Assembly (NCBI RefSeq): GCF_963678635.1
Contig: NC_087067.1
Coordinates: 2,916,001-2,980,000, forward strand
Origin: Symsagittifera roscoffensis
Taxonomy: Eukaryota; Xenacoelomorpha; Acoela; Convolutidae
Reading direction: 5' to 3'
DNA length: 64,000 nt
In this document: positions 48,801 through 60,800 of the stretch, one piece after another
How positions within the stretch are numbered: the first letter of the stretch is position 1
How the letters are laid out: each line of letters starts with the position of its first letter
The notes under the pieces: model-generated
Told to the model about the DNA's origin: nothing
The model's input: the letters and a program-made list of their open reading frames with translations, nothing else
The model's database searches: none
Position numbers and translations under genes: made by a program

Positions 48801-51800
48801 ATCTGATTTTGAGTATATTCCTATTGATTGTAAGTCTATATTTGGGTTTCGAGCGATAGCGCGAATGCTTTCTGGTGAAAATTTTTTGAGTGATTGCATT
48901 AATGTGGGATATGGGGTGAGAAGGTAATATTTATCTTCATCAGGGTTTAGTTGTACTACATTGTGGCTATTTTCTGATCCACATGGGACTGCGGTATCCC
49001 AGAAATAGGTTCTTCTTGAAAGTGTGTCAACGAAATGTACTTTATTCTTATAAAAGGTAGGGATTCTTTTATAGCATCGTTTGTCTTCAAAAACGTATAG
49101 TGGTGATACTTTTTTGGTACAAGTATAAAACCATAAAATGTTTCCTTCGTAGTTTAAAAAATTTGATCTATTTCCTGAAAGTAAATATGCTGCGTAGGGT
49201 ATTTTTAATACTGCTAGTGCAAGTGATTGTAATATTTGTGTTCTTTCTAATTCGCATAGTTGGTGTAGTGTTTCTAATTCGGAGAGTGACATTTCTTGAA
49301 AAATTCGGCTAATTGTGTAGTCTAGTTTCATATCTAAGTGAATATCATAGTGGATATTACCGAAATATGTACTATTCATTAGTGATAGTTCTTGTAAACG
49401 TGTACTTCGATCGTCTTGGGGCTTTAAATGTCCACCAGGTTGACCTGTATTTTTTTGAAAATGAACTGGTATGTATGATGTTCCTTCGTTTAGAGGATGA
49501 CCTGTTGCATATGGGTCGATTTTTTACTTTTCCAGTGGTCATGTCGAATCCTTTTTCGTATTCAACTAATATCTCGGAGTATTGTGTTTTGTGAAGTGGA
49601 TTTCTGTATTTACATGCAAGTTCTGTTTCTTGATATATTTGAAAACGTGTCAATTTATTTTCTATATTGTCTATATTTCTAAAATTAGAACTTAGTTTTC
49701 GTGATGGATGGACTTGTTCATATGGAATTGATTGTATAAAATATTTTTCGTGAAATTTTATCATACGAGCGTGTATTTTTGCTACTTGAAATGTTGTACA
49801 TGTGTCTTCGGGGAACCAAACAATTGTTGCTTGTATTCGTGTTGTAGGAACACAATAGCCTTGATCGTTTTTACAAGGTAATCGAATTCCTTGATAGATC
49901 ATTGTGTTGTCTGATAAATCTCGTGTGAGTTGTATTTTTTCGAGTTGTATTTTCCAATCAAAAAACATGATTTCTTGATATCCTTTATTTTTTGTGTCTG
50001 CTTTGCAGTTTGATGGGTCATTTATACCAATGTGTGGTATCCAGTGTTTATCGTGTATATCATAAGTTAATCTTCCGTGTGCGCCGTTGTATGGGTATTT
50101 TTCATCTAATTTTACATGTCCTTGATATCTTTCAAGTTCTGCTTGATGTACAGAATCTGCAAAAACTTGGAAATATACTAGTTTTCTATCTGGGTTTTTA
50201 TTTCTTGTGATATTTAGTCTGAGTAACTCGTTTTTACAATCTTCGGGATTGAGATGTAAAAGTCGTTCTATATTACTCTGGTAGAATGATTCATGGTCAA
50301 GTCGGTTTTTATTTCCGTTTGAGACTTGTGAACAATGTACTTTCTTTTCAGAAAATGTTGCTGTGAATTTATATCCTATAACTATTGTTGCTCGGGCTTT
50401 TGAGTAAAGTGTTGTGATTACATTTGTAGTTTCTATGGCTTGTGGTTCTGTTTCGCATTGTGATACTTGATTTATTGCATATTTGTGTAGTGTTTTTTGT
50501 TCGTTTTCTTCACAATCGTAATGTGTTACTAATAAATCTTGGGGTCCTGTGCGGGGGGAAGGGTTTATGTTTTCATTTGAGGTTATTAGAAAAAGGAGTT
50601 GGAGAAAAATTAAAATTGTTAGAATATACATGTGTATGACAATCCTGAGTATGGGTTATAAAATGTGATGTAACCAATTGTCTTTTTGGTATATCTGTCG
50701 TATTTGTATATTACTTCAGTTGTTATAAATGGTGGTGGTAGGGATTGAGCTGTTATATTTGGTGGATTTAATGGATAGGGATGTTGAGTAATGTTGTTTA
50801 ATTTAACCGTGATTTCAAATTTTAATTGTAGACTATTTTGTTGGAGTATTTGGATGTTATGAGCATGAATGTCTTCGTGAATGTCTTGTCTATACTGTAG
50901 TCTGTTTAGTGCCCAATTGTGGAGTCGGTTACTTTCTAGGTGTTGTCCAAATAATGGTGGAGGTGCTGTGAATGTATTCCAGTCTAGTCTTAAAGGAATA
51001 TTTGTTGATGATTGTTCCCGATATCTAGCGTCGAGGTTATCTGGGAAATTTAAGTTAAAAGGTGGTGGTGAAATCTGGCTTATTGATGGTGTTGATGGTA
51101 GTGATAATGTTTCTGGTAGTGATGAGGATGTTGTTGTATCCGTAGAAATATCTATTGGATTATTTACTAAATTTAGTTCACCTTGTGTGAATGAATGTGT
51201 TGTCCAATATGGTAGTCGTGATGCTTGGTTTCGGGGGTTAAAAGGATTTTCACGTATTTGTTCAGATGTTGGTGTTGAACCTAAGTAATCTGATGGTAGG
51301 CTTGAGGTGCTACGTTGTGAAAGAAGCGTAGGGGTTTCTGGTAATATACCAATGGGGTTTTCTGGAGTGTTTTGTGATGGGGATTGAGGTATATCAAAAT
51401 GAACTCGGGGAGTTTGAAAATTTATGTTTCGTCGAGGATGTATAATTTGTCTATTTATTTCGACTGTATTTTGGTTTTGACTAGGATTTCTCATTCTACT
51501 TAATTCTTGTGGTAGTGTTGGGTATAAGTTATATGTTGGTTCGCTTAGAGGTGCTTGTCGTTGAACTGGTTCTAGTGGTTCTGATAAGCGAGCGTGTCGT
51601 TCTTCAAAGGTATATGGGTTATCTTGAAAAGAAATTCGTGTAGATGTTTGGGGGTTTTGGGTAGTTGAAAGTGGTGTCGGGTTTTCTTGGGATGATGTCG
51701 GTGAAGACTGACTATGTGATTGTTGGGTAGCAATTTTTGATAGCTTTTTTGGTCTATTCTTTTAGTGAAAAGGTTTATGTTTATTATGGTATTCTTCTAA

Positions 51801-54800
51801 AAAAAGAATTAGGAGAATTGTTGCTAGGGCGAATGTGATGATTGCTTTTTTTATACATTTGCATATTGTCAAGATGAGGGATGATAGAAATGTTATAAAA
51901 ATTACAAATAGTAAAAAAATATCGGTTCTACTAAAAATGGTTCGGATCATTTAGATAAGTTTTGTGAATCGTACCTGTGGATATAGTCAATAGCTTTTGA
52001 AAGTTGGAGGTATAGTTCAAATAGGGAATAGAAAATTTAAAAAAAATTGCAAAAAATGATTAAGATTATTACAAAAGATTCAAAGATATCAAAAAGAAAT
52101 GTTACAAAAGTTTTAAGTATCGTAAAAAATTGTTTGAGGTTTGTGATAATTATAGTGACTGATTGAGAGAAGAGCATTTACGAAATGACTTCTTGATCGA
52201 ATATTTTTTGTTGTTTGGGGCAATTTTCAAGTGTGGTCGGATTATTTATTGGTTTTTTGACAAGTGGGTTGAGTTTTGAGAAAAATTGTTGGGGGCAATT
52301 TTTATGGTGATCGGGAGGTCTTCGTTGTCTTTATTTTCATTTGTCAAATGATCTGGGGTATTTTTGAGATTTTTATACTTTAGGCTAATTAAAATGGTCG
52401 TTCTTTTACTTTAGGCTAAATTAACATATTTGTTTGGGGGGTATTTGAGGGCTGAGTTGGGGAAATATTGTTGATCTTTGGTTTATTAGATAAGGGAGGG
52501 TTATGATATTATGGTGATATTTATTTTAGTTGTCAAGTTGGAGTGGTTTGCTTATTTTTGACCTGGTGGTCGTAAAGTTATAGTTATAGATATGCCTGGA
52601 GTTTAATATCGTTCGTCTAGTTGGTTTGTGTTAGAGTTAGAGAAGGTGACGGATTGGATGAATCCTATTGGCTAATTATGAACTAGAATCGCTGCGTGTT
52701 TGTCAGCATGTTATTTTGAAAAATGAAAATTCAAAATGTTTCAAAGGTCTAAGATTGTGAAATACAAGATTAAAGTTGTTTTTGAAATTCGACTTTCTTT
52801 AATATTTTAGATTGTGGGATGAATAAGTTATAATTTTTACGTGGTTGATTTCTAAGTCGTGAAGACTCTCTATTTTCTGATTTGTCGATTTGTTCTTGGG
52901 GTATTATTTGTTCTGTCATTTTTCTATTTTTTCTTTCTTTTTGAGATGTATTTTGATCTAGATTTTTTGTATTGTTTTTTGTGGTGGTTGATTTTGTTAT
53001 TTGGTTTTTGAGGTGAAAATCTTTTTGTTCCTTTGTTGTATTTTCCGTATGTGGGTTATTTTGAATAACTTTTAAACCTGTAAAAGAATATAATTGAGTT
53101 AGTTCGCGGAGTGCGTATTCTTTTGGATAATAAGGTAGTAGGTTATTTCGGTGTTGAACGATTTCTTTTTTGTCTGAGTCGGTGATTTTATATGTGACAT
53201 CAGTGGGTTTTGCAATTATTTGGTATGGTCCTTTACCAAGGGGTTGTAATTTTTTAGAAATTCTTTTTTGAGTATTAAAATTGGGTATTAATACAAATGT
53301 TCCAATTTTTAAATCGGAGGCTGGTGTAAATCGTGAATTTATTTGTTCATTAATGTTTTGCCTTTGTAACAACTTTTTTGTTACTTTTTGGTAAATTTCA
53401 TTGTGTTTTTTATCTCTGTTTAAAATCCATTCGGTGTATGTACCGGAGGCTAATTTAAGAATTTGTGGGTGATGAAAATGATCTTCATCGTGTGTATGTA
53501 AAGGTAGGTTATAACAAATTGAGTCTTTATTTGGTTGACAATAACCTTGTGCGTTTTTATGAGAGTTTGCGGTAAACATTATTGGTTTGCGTGGCTTTTG
53601 GTTAAAAACCATTTCATATGGTGACATTCCTAGAGTTGTCGTGATTTGTGAATTATATGCTAGGGGAAATAATTTTACATCTGCTGACCATTCAGTATAT
53701 CTTGTATCATTTCCATTGATGATACATCTAAGATATTCTTGTAGTGAACGGTTCATACCTTCGACTAAGCCGTTTGTCCAAGGTGCGTGAGATGTACGTG
53801 GTTTGTGTTTGATGTTATATAGATGACATAGCGTGATAATTTCATTATTTATGAATTCTGTACCGTTATCTGTAACTAGAATTTCTGGTAGTCCAAATTT
53901 GGCTATCCAGTGTTCATAAAGCGTTGTGTAAGCGTAATAAGCGTTACAATGTGGTACTGGGTTAAGTGCTACATAATGTGTAAATGCGTCAACAATTACC
54001 ATAATGTAGGAGTTTCCTTCGGATGAGGGTGAAATTGGTCCTTTTGTATCAAAGGAGATACGGTGGTTAAAGTACAAACTTTGTCCTTTAAAATCTTGTT
54101 TTTGTCCTATTTGTTTTTGATTTGGGTAAGGTTTATTTAGTTGGCATACTATACAGTCATTGCATAGTACTTTTATCCAAATTGGTGCATTTGGGAAATA
54201 AGAGTTTTGTATAAAATTTGAATATGTTTTCTCTGATCCAGAGTGTCCTTTAATATTTTGTGTATGTGAAATATTAAAAGCTATGAGAATCATTCTTAAA
54301 GGGAGACAAGGAACTGTAGATTCATTTAATTTGTATTCTAGAAGGTCTGTGTTTTAATTAATTGTTGTACTATTAAATTTTCGAAAATATCGGAGGAGTG
54401 TTTTATTTCCTAAAATAGTTGTATCTGCCTTGACGGGTTTAGTTTTATATTTGTGCCATGATTTTAGTTGTCTAATTACTGGGTCAAGATTTTGGTATTG
54501 TTTCAATGTTGAAATTGTAATTGTTTCTGTTGGGGGGAGAAAAATGTTTTCTATTTCTGATTTAGATAAGGGTATTGTATCAAGTGGGTTATGGAGGTCA
54601 AAAACTTGATTTATTGTGTATTTTGAATCGTTTGTTTGTGGTCCTAATAAATTTATTTTATCAGTTAGGTTTTCTTTTTCAATTAGTGGAAAAAGGTCTT
54701 TTTTATGCGAGTGTTGTTTTACTCTTTTTTGTTGGGTGTTATTTTTTATCCATTGTGAGTATGGAATTGGTTTAAAAGTTGATGTTCCAAGTAGATCAAC

Positions 54801-57800
54801 TTCGTAGTCGTTATTTTGACAATCTAGTGTTGTAGATTATTTATCTGTGATTGTTCAACGTCAGTTTTTACTGCATTTTTGCATTCTAGTCGGGGTGATG
54901 TTTCGTTTTTTGCAAGATAGAATTTTATATTTTTAGGTATTTCAACTGTAGTTTTACGTGTAAGTAATTCAGGTGGTGTATTTCGACTTAATGTGTCTGG
55001 TAATGCAAGATTTTTTCCTGCTGTCCAAACTATATGTAAAATTGGAAATTTCATTAGAATTAATTGAAATCTGTAAACTCGGTGATTTGGGTTGGATTTT
55101 TGTGTGAAGAGAAAAATGATTGGTTTGTGATCTGTTAATAGAACTGTTGGATGTTTTGATCCAAGTATCAGAAATTCATATTCTGTAAGTGTATAGATTA
55201 TGGCTGTACATTCTCTCATTAGGGTTGAGAGTCTTAGCTCTGCTTGAGTGAATAATCGAGAATTTGCTGATATAAGGTTCATTTTGTTTGTACCATTATG
55301 TGATTGTAACAACGCTGCGCCGATGCCAAAGTTCGAAGCATCGCACATTGCGTAGAATGGTTGATTTGGATCTGGAATTGTATTCGAAATTTGTTCAGTT
55401 AGAAGTTTTTTAATTTCTTCAAATCGTGCTTGATGTTCTGTATTCCATTCAAAATTGTTTTGCTGTCTAAGTATATTATAGAATGGTCTTAGATATAATT
55501 GCATTTTATAAACATATTTGCTTAAAAAGTTTAGCATTCCAAGGAATTCTTGGATTTTCTTTTTATTTGTCGGTGGTTGGAGTTTCTGAAAAGCGTCAAT
55601 GCGTGATTTTAATGGGGTGATTGTTCTTCTTTCTATATTATGTCCTAAGAATTTTACTCGTGTTAAAAAGAAGTGTGATTTATCGGGGGCGGCCTTCAGA
55701 TTTTTGTTCTGAAGTATTTGGTGATATTGTTCTAAAACATTGAACATTTCTTCTTTAGTCTGTGATTGCATAAAAACATCGTCTAAATAGGTGATTGCGT
55801 TTTTTTTTAGTATTAGTGGTCGAAAAATTTTGCTCATAAAAGCTGAAAATGCTGATGGTCCTATGGATATTCCATAGAATAAGCGGTTGAATTCATACTG
55901 TTGGTTTCCAATAACAAATTGTGTTAAACGTCGCGATTGTTCATCTAATGGCATTTGATTGTATGCACTATTCATATCTGCGGTTGTAAAGTATTTTCCG
56001 TTTATTTTTGTTAAAATAACTTGTATTGGTTCAATAGGCCAATTACACTTTGATTCATCTATGAGTGAGTTGAGGTATCTAGCGTCGAGAACGATTTTTA
56101 ATGATTCTCCTTTGGCTAGAATTATAACAGGGTTGATAAATGTGTTACCTTTTGGTTGTTCTTCTTTATTTACTGGTGATATAATGTTGTATTGTTCTAA
56201 AATGTCGAGTAATCTGTTCACTTTATCGTGTAAGTGAATTGGTACTTTACTTGCTCTTTGTTTTTTGAAAACTGCATCTGGTTTTAATGGGAGATGTAGT
56301 GATGAGCTGATTTTGCCAACATCAAATTTGGATGTTGCATAGACTGATGAATATTTGATTAGCTGTTTGGCTAATTTATCAAATTCGTCTTGTGTTATTT
56401 GTGAATGTTGGAAATTAAACATTGTTAAAAATTTCTGTTGATTTTCTGCGTAGTTACTTATGTTGAATGTAGGTTTGAAATATGGGGTTTTTGTGAAATA
56501 ATCCGTATTTCTTTTTTCGTTACTTATTATATTATTTATGGATATTTCTTCATTAAGAATTGTGGAATGACAAATATCTAATAATTGGAGTATATTATTT
56601 ACGCGATATCGTAGCGTTGGTTTCGCAATAGCCTAAAAGTCCTAAAGGTAATGTTACTTGATAGGGTGTATTGTTGTATACATGTAGAGAAATAATATCT
56701 GAATTCGAGTTTTTCAAATATTTTATGGATGAGATTGTGATTTTGAAAAACTTATGGATAGGTTTGAATTCAAAGTCTGACATATAGAGGTGTTGTTTGT
56801 TTTGTTTTTTATCATATTGGTGAACTTGTTTTATTGAAAAATTATATATGTTTCCTGATAGTGGTTTCAGGTGTTTTCTTTGTTGGTTATATATTGGATA
56901 AAATTTTGAAAAGAATGGTGGTTGTTTGTTTAATCTTTGGAAAAATGTTAGGGATGTGTCTTTTGTTTTTGTGTATTTATCTTTGATTAGTATTTTACTG
57001 TTTAATATGTTGATTGTTGGTATATATTTAGAGATAAATGGTATTCCAATGATATTGTGTTTAATATCAGTGATATGGAATATTTGTTTAAATGGTTTAG
57101 TTAAAATTTTATTTTGCTCCATTGTTCTTGTGGGGAGAAGAAATAATTGAATTTTTCCATAGTTTACCAATGTTGATCCTTGTGCTGTTGCTAGTTTACT
57201 GGAGTTTTCAAGAGGTGTTAGCTTTGGGTGTAAGGTTTTTATTTCATTCCATGTGGGAATGTTTATTATATTTGATTCTGCTCCTGAATCAATTAAAAAA
57301 TCAATTTCAAGATCTGGTGGTTGAAATTCTTTGCTTCTTGGACTTTCTAAAATAAATGGTATTGTCCAAATTTTTTCTTTGGGTTGTTCTTTTTGTATGT
57401 TTTGATAGATGTGATTTGTATTGAAGCATTTTGTCTTTTCATTTTCATTGGATTTATTTGTAGTGTTAATTTCGTTTGTTTCTTGTGTTGTTTGTGTAGA
57501 ATGGATGGGTTCAATATAATAATTGTGAAGGAGTTCTAATTGATTTTCATATATATGTGATGAAAAAGGTTGTTCATATATAATAGGTTCGTAATCATTT
57601 TCAACTGCTATCATATTTATGGAGATAGTGTTTTCTGTATCACTTTCTGATTCTGATGATTCACAGTTTATTTGATTCAGTTGTAGTTCGTTATTTCCTG
57701 TGTCATCAATACCTGGAGGGTCTGATGTTGTTTCTGGGTTTGATTGTACTTGATTAATATTTCTTTGATGTTTAGGTGTACTACTTCTGTGGCGATTATT

Positions 57801-60800
57801 AGAATTATTATAATGGTTATTATTCCTGTGTGGTGATTGGGAATAATTTCTATAACGATTATTATAACTTGAATGTCGATTTTGTGAATTATTTCTTGAT
57901 CTGTTTTGGTAATTATTGTTTGGTCTGTTATAGTTTGATCTATTATATGAGTTATTCCTTGATCGATTGTTCGGGTAATTCTGGTTTCGGTTGTTTGAAT
58001 AACTTCTATTCCGATTATTGGAGTAGTTTCTATTTCTATTGTATGATGAATTTCGTGATTGGTTGTTTGGATAGTAATTATTTCTTGATTGGGAATTAGA
58101 TCTAGAAACAAATCGTGTTGTATTTGAATTTGATCTGGAGTAGTTATTTCTACTATTTTGTCTATTGTAGTGATTTTGTGACGAATTTTGTGTATTTCTT
58201 CGTTCTGGCGATCTTCCTCTATAACTTGAGTTATGTGGTGATTGATTTCTAGTGTAGTTGGTATTGATCGGTAGTGGTTTTCCTGAACTGTTGTTGCTGT
58301 ATACATTTTTGTTTGGTAGGTTTTGATCTTTCTTCATGTATTGATAGAATGATTTATTTGGTTCTTTATATTTTTGAGGTTTATTTTGATTGTCTTGCTG
58401 TTTTTGTCTACATTCAGAAATACTATGTCCGTATCGTCGGCAATAATTACACCATTTTTTGAAAGATGGTTTGCCTTTAAAGTTTGGGTGTTTTTCGTAA
58501 ATATTGAGTATTTCAGTGATTTTTTCAACGAGGTCTGTATCTGATTCCTGTATATTGTTGATACTTGTGGTATTTGTTTCGATTCGGTTAACGTATTGTA
58601 ATTTCAGATTTTCTGTTTCTTCGAGTTTCATTGTGATTTCTGCTTGTTCTAGTTTGTCTACTAATTTTCGGAAATCTAAATCGGGCTCTCGACTTGAGGA
58701 GGGATGGGATGCTCTCTTTTTTATTGCTATTTTCCTTAATTGAGGTGTTAAGGTCATCATTAAGATTTCTGTCATTTTTGTGTTTTTATAGTCGTGTGTA
58801 TTTAATGAATATGCTTTTCGAACTAGTGTTTCGATGCGTACTGCTAATTGTTTGATGGTTTCATTTGGTAATCTGCGAATTTCATTACATAAAACTCTTT
58901 GTTGTCGTTTGTTTCTTTCGGAGTCAAACATTTTTGAAAATTCTTGTGTAAATCTCTTCCAATTTGATTTTATTTCTAGAGGCAATACTGAAAACCATTT
59001 TTGGGCTGCGCCGTCTAAAGTTGTTTGTATCAACGCTGTGCGTCGATGTATCCAGTTTTGATGTAGTGGCGTATTAATTGGTTCAGGTCCTATATTTAAA
59101 ATCAAATTTGCTGTTACTGCATTTAAATAGTCTTCTACAGAATATTCAGGGTCTGTTCCTGTGAATACCATTAAAGGTTTATTTGATGTTATTGATTATC
59201 CACCCATAAGGTATGGATTCATTGTCATTTGTAATGATTCTGCTGCATTTGGCATTTGAGAAAAATTTGAAAGTTGATTTCTTGTTAATTCGTGTTGTTG
59301 AAGATAATATGGGAGTGGTATTTCATTTTGCATTTGCGTCGGTTGATACGAGTGTGTGATCATTGGGTTTTGTTGCTGAATTGGTTGAAAATATTGTGTA
59401 TTAATTGGGTTTTGTTGCTGAATTGGTTGTTGATTTTGTGTATCTATCGGTTGTGGGGAAAAAATTCTATGATTTGTATGTGGTTTCTGTACTCCTTGTC
59501 CACGATATTCTTGATTATATGGTGCAAATATATCTGGTTGTAAAAAATCATCATCTGAGAATAAGTAATCCATTTGATAAGATGTTTGTTTTTTATTTTT
59601 ATTTTGTTGAAAAAATGGATAGTTTTCACTACGATCCTGTGAAGGATGTAAATTTGTTTGAAAATTTACTGAATTAGTTTGTGCTATTGGGTTATCCCAG
59701 TTACGAGATCTTGTGTAATTATTAAAATTTTTTCGTGGGGGATAATTTGTTTTTGATGGATGTGTGTAATTATAATTATGTTCTGCAAAATTGTTTCTAG
59801 TGAACGTTTTACGTGTTTTTGGCGGTATTGTCATGGGTCTGTATGTCTGATAATTCATGTTTGAATATTTTGGGGCAACCGAAGGTTTAACGGTTGATTG
59901 TAAGGTTACCTGTGTTTGTGAAGGGTTTGTGTTTCTTGGTGTTGTTAAATTTGGACGTATCGGTGAAATGCTTTGTTGTGTAGTTGTTGTGTGTACGATT
60001 TCTTCATTTATGAAGTGTGATGGTGTCTGGATATCTTGCTGGGTGAGATTTCTAGTTCCATTGAGGTTTTCATTTTGTATGATTGTGGAGTTTAAACTAT
60101 TATTTTGCATATCGGGTAAAAATGTATTATAGTTTAATGGTGTTGCATCAATGGTTAATGGTATTACTTTTACATAATCTCTTACATAAGATATCGTACT
60201 TATTGCTTGACTTGAGATTGATTGTGGGAAGTTTATGAATGCGGGATGAGACCATTAGGGGTCCCAAACATAGTCTGACTGTTCTGTGATGGCAGTATCA
60301 TCGTTTGAGTTTTGAGGTCTAAAATTTTTTCTTGCTTGTGAAATTAAATCTAGATTATGTTTGAAATAATCTATTATAAACCATGCCAAGATTTTTTGTA
60401 AGTCATGTTTTGTATTTTGTGAAACATCATCTTTAGTGAAATTTTCTTTAATTATATTTAGAAAACTAGAGAGTAGTGTGATTTCATGTCGTACTCTTAT
60501 ATGTTTAGATGTTTCTGTCGGTGAGACATTTGAGATTGGGATTTCGGTTTCTAATATCGAGATATAACTTTATATTATTGCAAAAACTTCATTGGTGAAT
60601 ATGGAGTTTGCTCTTTGTGAGTTATGATATTGTATGCTTTTTATATATTCTGAGAATACTTTTGAGAATTCTAAATCAAGGTCGTCTGTTTGAATTATAT
60701 ATTTGCTGTGATGCTGGTTTGGTGAGCTGAATTGTATGGAGTAGATTCCGTATTGTTGTGTTAAGTTGCATATATCTTTCAAATAGTGATCGATAATTTG

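Larger units (their letters stand above)
39222..56361. repeat. 17.1-kb tandem duplication, unit B
   Basis: Begins CAGAAAAGTGG, as at 22146, directly after truncated pol of unit A, and matches unit A to 56361 (GAATATTTGATTA). There it continues into the rest of pol and gag instead of restarting. Offsets to unit A change stepwise (17076, 17120, 17135, 17133, 17153, 17140) at the indels. Confidence 0.95.

Noticed and set aside
57677-58306. 209-codon open frame overlapping the middle of gag in another frame
   Set aside because: It overlies the Arg/Asn/Ser-rich repetitive part of Gag; the low-complexity codons leave alternative frames open and give an Ile/Thr-rich pseudo-protein. A shadow is the simplest explanation.
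60570-60610. A mini-intron removing the TAA at 60570
   Set aside because: GT and AG can be found around it, but the segment would be under 40 bases and not a multiple of three, and no such intron fits the other TAA sites.
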